Below, piece after piece: positions 1 through 7,212 of a stretch of DNA of 17,435 nucleotides. The stretch lies in assembly GCA_018714665.1 (NCBI GenBank), contig DVNA01000124.1:1-17435 (forward strand). The letters are read 5' to 3'. Every line of letters starts with the position of its first letter. Position 1 is the stretch's first letter. Origin of the DNA: Candidatus Gallibacteroides avistercoris. Its GTDB lineage: Bacteria > Bacteroidota > Bacteroidia > Bacteroidales > CHK158-818. The notes under the pieces are model-generated. The model was given only the letters and a program-made list of their open reading frames with translations. It was not told the origin of the DNA and searched no databases. A program made the position numbers and the translations under genes.

Positions 1-325
1 TGATGGCAACGCTGAATCGTTCGTGGGTTTTGTATTGTTGGGCAATTTGTTCTACCAGGTCGGTTTTCCGGCTTCGGTCAACGGGTATCCCTCCCATGGA
101 ATGGAATATCCGGTTGAAGGGAAAGAAAAACCAATCTTTTTTTATCAAGAATCCGGCAAATCGCCCGATAGAGAGATAGGCCAGTTTGCCCCATATAAAA
201 TCCCAATTACTGGTGTGCGGGGCTACACAGATGACACATTTGTTTAAGTCGGGGATGGTACATATCACTTTCCATTCGGAGATATGCAGGATAAACCGGC
301 TGAGCGTTTCTTTTATTTTTCCCAC
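1..325 (-). CDS. PlsC-type acyltransferase, C-terminus cut off by the window edge
   Basis: Reading the minus strand from a GTG at 325 gives 108 open residues that run off the left edge. The product resembles 1-acyl-glycerol-3-phosphate acyltransferases (PlsC family), membrane-associated enzymes that move an acyl chain from acyl-ACP or acyl-CoA to a lysophospholipid-like acceptor. Residues 37-42 are HTSNWD, the HX4D catalytic motif. Residues 78-85 are GGIPVDRS, matching the family's acceptor-binding block that contains the conserved Arg. No strong N-terminal membrane helix is seen. The GTG start was chosen because it lies 6 bases after the stop of the upstream small gene and gives an N-terminus of normal length before HX4D. 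I see no better in-frame ATG before the motif. The two genes are probably co-transcribed. Substrate cannot be told from the fragment; a lipid A or ornithine-lipid type acyltransferase is possible. Confidence 0.8.
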   Translation of the reverse strand, partial: MGKIKETLSRFILHISEWKVICTIPDLNKCVICVAPHTSNWDFIWGKLAYLSIGRFAGFLIKKDWFFFPFNRIFHSMGGIPVDRSRKTDLVEQIAQQYKTHERFSVAI

Positions 326-331
326 GCCAGA

Positions 332-634
332 TTAGCTTTTTTGTTTGGCCGGGTTTCTCAATTGTTCCAGTTCGTCGATAATTTCCCCGATAGTCTTGTC
401 CAAATCGGCAATCAGCTTTTCGTAATATTTTTTGACCAGTTTCGGATTTTCTTTTCCGTCGGTATGGTTGATCCGGCTGGCGAACTCTTCTTGTGTTTGG
501 GCTATTTTGCCTAATAAAGCATCTGCCTGTTGTACGTCAACCTCTTTTTCGTAGAATTTAATAAAGAGACATTCCGAATATAATTCGTTTGTGATAAAAT
601 TCAACTCTTTTTTCAGGTCTCGTTTGTTTGCCAT
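332..634 (-). CDS. small conserved coiled-coil protein, function unknown
   Basis: A 100-residue, highly charged protein with no signal peptide or membrane segment. Almost the whole length (about residues 5-92) is predicted to be helical, with heptad-like spacing of Leu, Ile and Phe. A break near residues 56-62 (HTDGKEN) suggests a two-helix hairpin. I do not recognise a named family. The ATG at 634 is preceded by a good Bacteroidota -7 box (TACTTTTG, 670-677 on the minus strand), and the gene runs directly into the acyltransferase gene with a 6-base gap. A shared transcript is therefore likely. Context gives no firm clue to function. Confidence 0.75.
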   Translation of the reverse strand: MANKRDLKKELNFITNELYSECLFIKFYEKEVDVQQADALLGKIAQTQEEFASRINHTDGKENPKLVKKYYEKLIADLDKTIGEIIDELEQLRNPAKQKS

Positions 635-669
635 AATTTAAAGTTTTTAGGAATAAATTCTATGTACAG

Positions 670-700
670 CAAAAGTACGGATTTTCATCGAGAAACCGAA
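670..700 (-). promoter_or_regulatory. Bacteroidota-type promoter for the small coiled-coil gene
   Basis: On the minus strand, TACTTTTG (670-677) fits the Bacteroides -7 consensus TAnnTTTG. TTCG (697-700) lies 19 bases further upstream, where TTTG is expected. The -7 box ends 35 bases before the ATG at 634. Confidence 0.5.
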
Positions 701-862
701 CGAAAAAAAGGTATAAATCTTGTCGGGAATCTTTAATTGTTTTTTCTTCTGTAAAAAGAGATGGAGAATACAATTGTTTTTTATCGTCTGTTGTGGAATG
801 TTTTGCCAATCAGAAATCTCTCCGCAATGCAGGTTTATACAAGATTTTTCAGAATAAACCTG

Positions 863-870
863 TATATTTG
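863..870 (+). promoter_or_regulatory. candidate -7 box for ettA
   Basis: TATATTTG fits TAnnTTTG and lies 46 bases before the ettA ATG at 917. No convincing TTTG is found 19-21 bases upstream, so only the -7 element is supported. Confidence 0.4.
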
Positions 871-916
871 TACACGTTTCAAAATAATTGATGTAAAGAC
901 ATAGATTTTATTGTAT

Positions 917-2605
917 ATGGCAGATGACAAGAAAGTAATTTTTTCCATGGTAGGGGTCAGCAAGACCTATCCTCCCCAGAAACAGGTATTGAAGAATATC
1001 TATTTATCTTTTTTTTACGGGGCCAAGATCGGTATAATCGGGTTGAACGGTTCCGGTAAGTCAACGCTGTTGAAAATCATTGCCGGGTTGGATAAGTCAT
1101 ACCAGGGAGAGGTGGTATTCTCTCCCGGATATTCGATCGGGTACCTGGAACAGGAGCCCCATCTGGACGATGAGAAAACGGTTAAGGAGGTCGTTCAGGA
1201 AGGCGTTCAGGGAGTACTCGATATTTTGGCCGAATACGAAGCCGTCAATCTGAAATTCGGCGATCCCGAGGTTTTGGAAGATCCCGACAAGATGGATGCT
1301 TTGATTGCCCGTCAAGCCGAATTGCAGGATAAGATAGATGCAACCGATGCCTGGAACATCGATACCAAGTTGGAGCGGGCCATGGATGCGTTGCGCTGTC
1401 CCCCCGAAGACCAGCTGGTGAAATACCTTTCGGGAGGAGAACGCCGACGGGTAGCTCTTTGCCGGTTGCTGTTGCAGCAACCCGACATCCTGTTGCTCGA
1501 CGAACCTACCAACCACCTGGATGCCGAGTCTATCGACTGGTTGGAGCAGCACTTGCAACAATATGCCGGTACGGTCATCGCCATTACCCACGACCGCTAT
1601 TTCCTCGACCACGTTGCCGGGTGGATTCTCGAACTTGACCGGGGCGAAGGGATTCCATGGAAAGGAAATTACTCCTCCTGGTTGGAGCAAAAAACCAAAC
1701 GTTTGGAGCTGGAAGAGAAACAGGCCAGCAAGCGGCGTAAAACCCTCGAACGCGAGTTGGAGTGGGTTCGGATGGCTCCTTCGGCCCGCCATGCCAAGGG
1801 CAAAGCGCGTCTGAACTCATACGACAAGCTGTTGAACGAAGACCAGAAAGAGCGGGAAGAACGGTTGGAAATATTCATTCCCAACGGGCCTCGTTTAGGC
1901 AATAAGGTGATAGAGGCCATCCACGTCTCCAAGGCTTACGGCGATAAATTGCTGTTCGACGATTTGAATTTCATGTTGCCGCCCAACGGCATTGTCGGCG
2001 TTATCGGGCCCAACGGCGCCGGAAAAACCACCCTGTTTAAACTCATTATGGGGATGGAACAGTGCGACAAGGGCGTTTTCGAGGTGGGCGAAACGGTCAA
2101 GACGGCCTATGTCGATCAGTCGCACAAGGACATCGATCCGAAGAAGAGCGTATATCAGGTTATCTCCGGCGGACAGGAGACCATCCGGATGGGCGGGAAA
2201 GAGTTGAATGCCAGAGCCTATCTGTCTCGTTTCAACTTTACCGGTGCCGATCAGGAAAAACTGTGCGGAGTCCTCTCCGGAGGAGAACGTAACCGGTTGC
2301 ACCTGGCCATGGCGTTGAAAGAGGAGGGGAATGTGCTGTTGCTCGACGAACCTACCAACGACATCGACGTAAACACCCTGCGGGCACTCGAAGAGGGGTT
2401 GGAGAATTTTGCCGGATGTGCCGTCATTATTTCGCACGACCGTTGGTTTCTGGACCGTATTTGTACCCATATCCTGGCGTTTGAAGGCGATTCGGAAGTC
2501 TTTTATTTCGAGGGCTCCTATTCCGAGTACGAAGAGAACAAACGAAAACGTATGGGCAACGTAGAGCCCAAACGCGTACGTTACCGCAAGTTGATGAACG
2601 ACTGA
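917..2605 (+). CDS. ettA: energy-dependent translational throttle protein EttA (ABC-F ATPase)
   Basis: A 562-residue ABC-F protein. The family has two ATP-binding cassettes in one soluble chain and no membrane domain. EttA binds the ribosomal E site and gates the first elongation steps according to the ATP/ADP ratio. Cassette 1 has the Walker A motif GLNGSGKST (residues 42-50), the signature LSGGERRR, and Walker B LLLDEPTNHLD (about 190-200). Cassette 2 has GPNGAGKTT (about 364-372), LSGGERNR and LLLDEPTNDID (about 472-482). The charged linker between cassettes, starting after GNYSSWLEQK, matches the EttA P-site-tRNA interaction region. Length and many blocks match E. coli EttA (555 residues). 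The frame also extends upstream to a TTG at 911, but the ATG at 917 gives the normal N-terminus. It is a single-gene unit, flanked by its own promoter box and downstream hairpins. Confidence 0.95.
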   Translation: MADDKKVIFSMVGVSKTYPPQKQVLKNIYLSFFYGAKIGIIGLNGSGKSTLLKIIAGLDKSYQGEVVFSPGYSIGYLEQEPHLDDEKTVKEVVQEGVQGVLDILAEYEAVNLKFGDPEVLEDPDKMDALIARQAELQDKIDATDAWNIDTKLERAMDALRCPPEDQLVKYLSGGERRRVALCRLLLQQPDILLLDEPTNHLDAESIDWLEQHLQQYAGTVIAITHDRYFLDHVAGWILELDRGEGIPWKGNYSSWLEQKTKRLELEEKQASKRRKTLERELEWVRMAPSARHAKGKARLNSYDKLLNEDQKEREERLEIFIPNGPRLGNKVIEAIHVSKAYGDKLLFDDLNFMLPPNGIVGVIGPNGAGKTTLFKLIMGMEQCDKGVFEVGETVKTAYVDQSHKDIDPKKSVYQVISGGQETIRMGGKELNARAYLSRFNFTGADQEKLCGVLSGGERNRLHLAMALKEEGNVLLLDEPTNDIDVNTLRALEEGLENFAGCAVIISHDRWFLDRICTHILAFEGDSEVFYFEGSYSEYEENKRKRMGNVEPKRVRYRKLMND

Positions 2606-2629
2606 TACGATAGAGCGTCTTGGGGGAAT

Positions 2630-2675
2630 GAATCCGGTATAATGGATATGAAGAAGAGACCGGATTCCTCTTTTT
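2630..2675 (+). terminator. Rho-independent terminator after ettA
   Basis: GAATCCGGT (2630-2638) pairs perfectly with ACCGGATTC (2659-2667), giving a 9-bp stem with a 20-base loop, followed by CTCTTTTT. It starts 25 bases after the ettA stop. Confidence 0.7.
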
Positions 2676-2686
2676 GACGGCTATAT

Positions 2687-2724
2687 AAGGCTTACTCATT
2701 GGGTAATTGCAGAGAGTAAGCCTT
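2687..2724. terminator. second hairpin downstream of ettA
   Basis: AAGGCTTACTC (2687-2697) and GAGTAAGCCTT (2714-2724) form an 11-bp perfect stem with a 16-base loop, followed on the plus strand by TTCGTTTGG. It may act as a back-up terminator that insulates the ilv promoter from ettA read-through. The U-tract is weak, so another role (RNA 3' end stabiliser or a binding site) is possible. Confidence 0.5.
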
Positions 2725-2816
2725 TCGTTTGGTTGTTATATTCCGTCAGTTTGATAAAAAACAAGGTTTAAAACTTGCGATTCATAAAAAAAAGGAGATT
2801 TTTTCTTACAGAATAT

Positions 2817-2847
2817 TTTGTCGGTACGACTAAACTGTTTAAATTTG
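2817..2847 (+). promoter_or_regulatory. promoter of the ilv operon
   Basis: TTTG (2817-2820), a 19-base spacer, and TAAATTTG (2840-2847) match both elements and the spacing of the Bacteroides primary sigma consensus (TTTG-N19-21-TAnnTTTG). Transcription would start near 2852-2856, about 25 bases before the leader peptide ATG. This is the best promoter in the window. Confidence 0.7.
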
Positions 2848-2879
2848 CATCGAATTTTTCAGAATAAAGCATTTGACTA

Positions 2880-2978
2880 ATGATTAGCGCTCAACTACAT
2901 CTAAACAGCCTTTCTGTTATGTTGGCTCTCAACGTCGTCGTGGTCGGGGAGGGAGAAAGGTATGTAGCTGCTTTATGA
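2880..2978 (+). CDS. ilv operon leader peptide (32 residues, Leu/Val-rich)
   Basis: An ATG at 2880 opens a 32-codon frame ending in TGA at 2976-2978. Six of the 32 codons are Leu, six are Val and one is Ile. Four Val codons are consecutive (GTC GTC GTG GTC, 2934-2945). These are the three amino acids made by the downstream genes. The frame sits between a consensus promoter and a terminator hairpin placed before ilvD. This is the arrangement of a transcription-attenuation leader such as those of enterobacterial ilv and leu operons. The peptide has no expected function of its own; ribosome stalling at Leu or Val codons would be the signal. It was recognised from codon content and RNA pairing, not from homology to a known peptide. 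Confidence 0.8.
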   Translation: MISAQLHLNSLSVMLALNVVVVGEGERYVAAL

Positions 2979-3046
2979 GATAAATAAAGGATTATATAGT
3001 GGTAAAGACCTTTCTCCCGATGTTAGCGAGAAGGTCTTTTCGCTTT
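2895..3046 (+). promoter_or_regulatory. transcription attenuator with alternative RNA pairings (segments 1:2, 2:3, 3:4)
   Basis: Four segments can pair in exclusive ways. Segment 1 (CCTTTCT, 2909-2915) is complementary to segment 2 (AGAAAGG, 2954-2960), and this helix extends through CTACAT (2895-2900) with ATGTAG (2962-2967). Segment 2 (GGGAGAAAGG, 2951-2960) is perfectly complementary to segment 3 (CCTTTCTCCC, 3009-3018), forming the antiterminator. Segment 3 also forms the left arm of the terminator with segment 4 (3028-3039). Segment 1 lies inside the first half of the leader frame, the Val run lies between 1 and 2, and segment 2 ends 15 bases before the leader stop. Inferred logic: a ribosome stalled for lack of charged Leu- or Val-tRNA blocks 1:2 and frees 2:3, so transcription continues. 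A ribosome that reaches the stop covers part of segment 2, so 3:4 forms and transcription ends. Confidence 0.75.
3004..3046 (+). terminator. attenuator terminator before ilvD
   Basis: AAAGACCTT (3004-3012) pairs with AAGGTCTTT (3031-3039). After a one-base bulge (T3013), CTC (3014-3016) pairs with GAG (3028-3030). The loop is 11 bases. The 3' side runs into TCTTTTCGCTTTT, a U-rich stretch. The hairpin ends about 30 bases before the ilvD start and overlaps antiterminator segment 3. Confidence 0.75.
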
Positions 3047-3077
3047 TAAATAAGTAGAGATTAATTTATAGTGCGAT

Positions 3078-4910
3078 ATGAAAAATCAATTACGCAGTTC
3101 GTTCAGTACGCAAGGACGCCGGATGGCCGGAGCCCGAGCTTTGTGGCGTGCAAACGGCATGAAAGAAAATCAGTTGGGGAAACCTATTATAGCCGTTGTC
3201 AATTCGTTTACGCAATTTGTACCGGGCCATGTGCATCTGCACCAGATAGGTCAACAGGTAAAAGCCGAAATAGAAAAACTGGGTTGCTTTGCCGCCGAGT
3301 TCAATACTATTGCCATTGACGACGGGATCGCCATGGGACACGACGGGATGCTTTACTCCCTGCCTTCGCGCGATTTGATAGCCGATAGCGTAGAGTACAT
3401 GGTCAATGCCCACAAAGCCGACGCGATGGTGTGCATCAGTAACTGCGACAAGATAACTCCGGGTATGTTGATGGCCGCCATGCGGTTGAACATTCCCGCC
3501 GTATTCGTTTCCGGAGGTCCGATGGAAGCGGGTAACTACAACGGACGTTCGCTCGATTTGATCGATACGATGATTGATTCGGCCGATACAACGATACCGG
3601 ACGAGCAGATCGCCCACATCGAGAATGCAGCCTGTCCCACCTGTGGGTGTTGTTCCGGAATGTTTACCGCAAATTCGATGAACTGTCTGAACGAGGCCCT
3701 GGGATTGGCATTGCCCGGAAACGGGACGATTGTGGCCACCCATGAAAACCGCCGGCAACTCTTCAAAGACGCAGCCGCGCTGATTGTAAAGAATACCTAT
3801 AAGTATTACGAAGAGGGAGACGACAGCGTTCTTCCCCGCAGTATCGCCACCCGGGCAGCCTTTCTCAATTCCATGACATTGGATATTGCCATGGGCGGTT
3901 CTACCAATACCGTATTGCACCTGTTGGCCATAGCACAGGAAGCAGGAGCCGATTTCCGGATGGACGACATCGATATGTTGTCGCGGCGCGTACCGTGTCT
4001 GTGCAAGGTTGCTCCCAATACCAACAAATACCACATACAGGAGGTGAATCGTGCCGGTGGGATTATCGCTATCCTCGACGAGCTGAACAAAGGCGGGTTG
4101 GTCGATACCACCGTCCACCGGGTGGACGGCATGACATTGGCCGAGGCGATCGATCGGTACAGCATAACCAGCCCGAATGTCTGCCCGGAGGCGATACAAA
4201 AATACAAGAGTGCCGCCGGCGGGAAGTTCAATCTGGAACTGGGATCTCAAAACACCTATTATCAGGAGCTGGATACCGACCGGGCCGGAGGGTGTATCCG
4301 CGATCTCCATCACGCCTATTCCAAGGATGGAGGATTGGCCGTTTTGAAAGGCAACATCGCTCAGGACGGTTGCGTGGTGAAAACGGCCGGCGTAGATGAA
4401 AGCATCTGGAAATTTGCCGGTCCGGCCAAAGTCTTTACCTCACAGGAAGCTGCCTGCGAGGGTATCTTGGGCGGGAAAGTGGTGAGCGGCGATGTGGTTG
4501 TCATTACCCACGAAGGGCCCAAAGGAGGTCCCGGTATGCAGGAGATGCTTTATCCCACTTCGTATATCAAGTCAAAACATCTGGAAAAAGAGTGTGCGCT
4601 TATTACGGACGGACGTTTTTCGGGAGGAACCTCAGGTTTGTCCATCGGGCACATATCCCCCGAAGCCGCGGCCGGTGGTAATATCGGTTTGGTGCAGGAG
4701 GGCGACATCATCGAAATCGACATCCCTGCTCGTACCATCCGTGTTCGCCTGAGCGACGAGGAGCTGGCGCAGCGCCGTGCCGCCGAAGAAGCTCGCGGGA
4801 AAGAGGCCTTTACTCCGCAAGGACGCGACCGTTACGTTTCAAAAGCCTTGAAGGCCTATGCCAACATGGTCAGTTCAGCCGATAAAGGCGCCGTAAGAAT
4901 CATCGAGTAA
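3078..4910 (+). CDS. ilvD: dihydroxy-acid dehydratase IlvD
   Basis: A 610-residue cytosolic iron-sulfur enzyme that dehydrates 2,3-dihydroxy-isovalerate and 2,3-dihydroxy-3-methylvalerate to the 2-oxo acids of Val/Leu and Ile. The length fits the family (E. coli IlvD 616 residues). Conserved blocks are visible throughout: QFVPGHVHL (47-54), DDGIAMGH (81-88), SNCDKITPGM (121-130) with cluster ligand Cys123 and the likely carboxylated Lys125, CPTCGCCSGMFTANSM (186-201) with further cluster cysteines, AMGGSTNTVLHLLA, and GPKGGPGMQEMLYPTS near the C-terminus. It is the first structural gene after the attenuator. The ATG at 3078 gives the normal N-terminus and lacks a clear Shine-Dalgarno, as is usual in Bacteroidota. 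ilvB follows after 23 bases. Confidence 0.97.
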   Translation: MKNQLRSSFSTQGRRMAGARALWRANGMKENQLGKPIIAVVNSFTQFVPGHVHLHQIGQQVKAEIEKLGCFAAEFNTIAIDDGIAMGHDGMLYSLPSRDLIADSVEYMVNAHKADAMVCISNCDKITPGMLMAAMRLNIPAVFVSGGPMEAGNYNGRSLDLIDTMIDSADTTIPDEQIAHIENAACPTCGCCSGMFTANSMNCLNEALGLALPGNGTIVATHENRRQLFKDAAALIVKNTYKYYEEGDDSVLPRSIATRAAFLNSMTLDIAMGGSTNTVLHLLAIAQEAGADFRMDDIDMLSRRVPCLCKVAPNTNKYHIQEVNRAGGIIAILDELNKGGLVDTTVHRVDGMTLAEAIDRYSITSPNVCPEAIQKYKSAAGGKFNLELGSQNTYYQELDTDRAGGCIRDLHHAYSKDGGLAVLKGNIAQDGCVVKTAGVDESIWKFAGPAKVFTSQEAACEGILGGKVVSGDVVVITHEGPKGGPGMQEMLYPTSYIKSKHLEKECALITDGRFSGGTSGLSIGHISPEAAAGGNIGLVQEGDIIEIDIPARTIRVRLSDEELAQRRAAEEARGKEAFTPQGRDRYVSKALKAYANMVSSADKGAVRIIE

Positions 4911-4933
4911 TTAAAAAGAAAGGAAAAGAGAAT

Positions 4934-6643
4934 ATGTCGAAACAAAAAATCAGTGGTTCGGACGCATTGATCCTCTCCCTGCTGGAAGAGGGCGTAACCA
5001 CGATATTCGGATACCCGGGGGGACAGATCATCCCGGTGTTCGATCGCCTGTACGATTACAAAGATAGGTTGCATCATATTTTGGTTCGCCACGAACAGGG
5101 AGCCACACACGCTGCGCAGGGATATGCCCGTGTATCCGGAAAAGTGGGAGTAGCCCTGTTTACCTCCGGTCCGGCAGCCACCAATGCCATAACCGGATTG
5201 GCCGATGCCATGATGGACAGTACCCCCATTGTGGTCATTACCGGGCAAGTCCCTTCGTCCATGCTGGGGACGGATGCCTTTCAAGAGACCGATGTGATGG
5301 GGATTACGTTGCCTATCACCAAGTGGGCCTACCAGATTCGCCGTCCCGAAGAGATAGCCGGAGCCGTTGCCCGGGCCTTTTACATTGCCCGTACGGGCCG
5401 TCCCGGCCCGGTGGTGCTCGACCTGACCAAGGATGCCCAGGTGGGATTGACCGAGTTTGCGTATAAAAAGTGCAACTATATCCGTAGCTATACCCCTGTA
5501 CCCAAAATAGAAGAGAGCCAGATAGACAAGGCAGCCGAGCTTATCAACCAGGCAAAAAAGCCGTTGATGCTTATCGGCCAGGGTGTCGTATTGGGCAATG
5601 CCGAAAAAGAGGCGATGGCCGTAGCCGAAAAAACCGGTATCCCCATGGCCGCCACTTTACTCGGCTTGTCGGCCATACCCTCCGACTATCCTCTGTACAA
5701 GGGGATGTTGGGGATGCACGGCAACATCGGGCCCAACATCAAGACCAACGAGTGCGACGTATTGATTGCCGTCGGGATGCGTTTCGACGACCGGGTTACG
5801 GGCGATTTGAATTCTTATGCCAAGCAGGCCAAGATTATCCATTTTGACATAGACGCTTCCGAGTTCAACAAGAATGTCAAAGTGGATGTAACCGTGCTGG
5901 GCGATGCCAAGCAATCCTTGACGGCGTTGCTCGACAAAGTAAACCCCAATAACCACCAGGCTTGGATAGACTCCTTTACCCCGTGCGAGCAAACCGAACT
6001 CGAAAAGGTGATTATCCCCGAGATAGCCCCTCAAAGCGGCCTGTTGAAAATGGGCGAGGTGGTTCGGCGTGTATCGGAAGCGTCCGGCAACAAGGCCATC
6101 CTGGTCACCGATGTGGGACAGAACCAGATGTTCGGTGCCCGTTATTTCAAATTTACCCAAACGCGCAGCATCGTAACCTCGGGCGGATTGGGTACCATGG
6201 GATTCGGCTTGCCCGCTGCCATCGGAGCCAAGTTTGCCGCTCCGGAGCGGACCGTCTGCCTGTTTTGCGGCGACGGAGGATTGCAAATGACGATACAGGA
6301 GCTGGGTACGATTTTGGAAACCGGCGTAGGTGTAAAAATTATTTTGCTGAACAACAACTACCTGGGGATGGTCCGTCAGTGGCAACAACTGTTCTTCCAC
6401 CAGCGTTATTCCGAGACCTCCATGGTCAACCCCGATTTTGTCGTGTTGGCATCTGCCTATGGCATCAAAAGCCGTCGGGTAGAGAAACGCGAAGAGCTGG
6501 ATGCCGCCATCGCCGAAATGTTATCGGACGATGCCCCGTTCCTGTTGGATGTTTGCGTAGAAGAGGCCGGACTGGTATTCCCGATGGTTCCCGCAGGCGG
6601 GTGCGTATCGGACATTATGTTGAATCCTTCTGAAAAATATTAA
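4934..6643 (+). CDS. ilvB: acetolactate synthase, large catalytic subunit
   Basis: A 569-residue ThDP- and FAD-dependent enzyme that condenses two pyruvates to 2-acetolactate, or pyruvate and 2-oxobutyrate to 2-aceto-2-hydroxybutyrate. This is the first committed step of the pathway. Visible features are FGYPGGQIIPVFD near residues 25-37, catalytic Glu54 in RHEQGATHAA, the central FAD-associated domain (about 190-340), and the ThDP motif starting GDGG (446-449) and ending in Asn residues at 473-475, the usual spacing. The start at 4934 is preceded by a purine-rich AAAGGAAAAGAG, one of the better ribosome-binding candidates here. The small subunit gene follows after 8 bases, consistent with a regulated IlvBN complex. 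Whether it is the IlvB, IlvG or IlvI type cannot be told by name; ilvB is used generically. Confidence 0.96.
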   Translation: MSKQKISGSDALILSLLEEGVTTIFGYPGGQIIPVFDRLYDYKDRLHHILVRHEQGATHAAQGYARVSGKVGVALFTSGPAATNAITGLADAMMDSTPIVVITGQVPSSMLGTDAFQETDVMGITLPITKWAYQIRRPEEIAGAVARAFYIARTGRPGPVVLDLTKDAQVGLTEFAYKKCNYIRSYTPVPKIEESQIDKAAELINQAKKPLMLIGQGVVLGNAEKEAMAVAEKTGIPMAATLLGLSAIPSDYPLYKGMLGMHGNIGPNIKTNECDVLIAVGMRFDDRVTGDLNSYAKQAKIIHFDIDASEFNKNVKVDVTVLGDAKQSLTALLDKVNPNNHQAWIDSFTPCEQTELEKVIIPEIAPQSGLLKMGEVVRRVSEASGNKAILVTDVGQNQMFGARYFKFTQTRSIVTSGGLGTMGFGLPAAIGAKFAAPERTVCLFCGDGGLQMTIQELGTILETGVGVKIILLNNNYLGMVRQWQQLFFHQRYSETSMVNPDFVVLASAYGIKSRRVEKREELDAAIAEMLSDDAPFLLDVCVEEAGLVFPMVPAGGCVSDIMLNPSEKY

Positions 6644-6651
6644 ACAGCATT

Positions 6652-7200
6652 ATGGATAAAAAATTATATACGGTTACTGCCTATTCAGAAAACCAGGTAG
6701 GTTTGCTGAACCAGATTGCTACCATTTTTACCCGCCGCCGGCTCAATATAGAGAGTTTGTCGGTGTCGGCCTCGGCCATCGAAGGGGTACACAAGTTTAC
6801 CATCACCACGTACAGCGACGAAGAGACGGTCAGCAAACTGGTCAAGCAGATCGAGAAAAAAGTAGATGTCCTGCGGTCGTTCTATTATTTGGACGATGAG
6901 ATCATATACCAGGAGGTGGCGCTTTACAAGGTACCTACCAAAAAATTGATGGAGGACAACCGCATTGAAGAGATTGTCCGTTCGCACAGCGCCCGTATTT
7001 TGGAAGTCAATCCAGATTTTACGGTGATCGAAAAGTCGGGACACTCCGACGAAACGCAGCGTCTGTTCGAAGAGTTGAGTAAAATAGAGGTCCGCCAATT
7101 TGTCCGTTCCGGACGGGTAGCCATCACCAAATCGCCCGTAGAGCACGTCAGCATCTTCCTGCAACAACAGGAAGACCGTCGTTTGAGTATCGACGATTGA
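6652..7200 (+). CDS. ilvN: acetolactate synthase, small regulatory subunit
   Basis: A 182-residue protein with an N-terminal ACT domain (about residues 5-75, containing ENQVGLLNQIATIFTRR and NIESLSVS) and a C-terminal small-subunit domain (about 90-170). In the family, the ACT dimer binds valine and gives feedback inhibition of the catalytic subunit. The Gly17 position of the valine-binding turn (ENQVG) and the NIESL block are kept, so feedback control is plausible. The length fits the IlvH-like long form rather than the short E. coli IlvN. It starts 8 bases after ilvB, and the thioesterase gene follows 12 bases after its stop. Confidence 0.94.
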   Translation: MDKKLYTVTAYSENQVGLLNQIATIFTRRRLNIESLSVSASAIEGVHKFTITTYSDEETVSKLVKQIEKKVDVLRSFYYLDDEIIYQEVALYKVPTKKLMEDNRIEEIVRSHSARILEVNPDFTVIEKSGHSDETQRLFEELSKIEVRQFVRSGRVAITKSPVEHVSIFLQQQEDRRLSIDD

Positions 7201-7212
7201 ACCTCCGAAGTC

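Noticed and set aside
3090..4313. 407-codon minus-strand frame opposite ilvD, and similar long antisense frames opposite ettA and ilvB
   Set aside because: These are shadows of codon bias in strongly conserved genes. They have no family resemblance and no promoter or start context.
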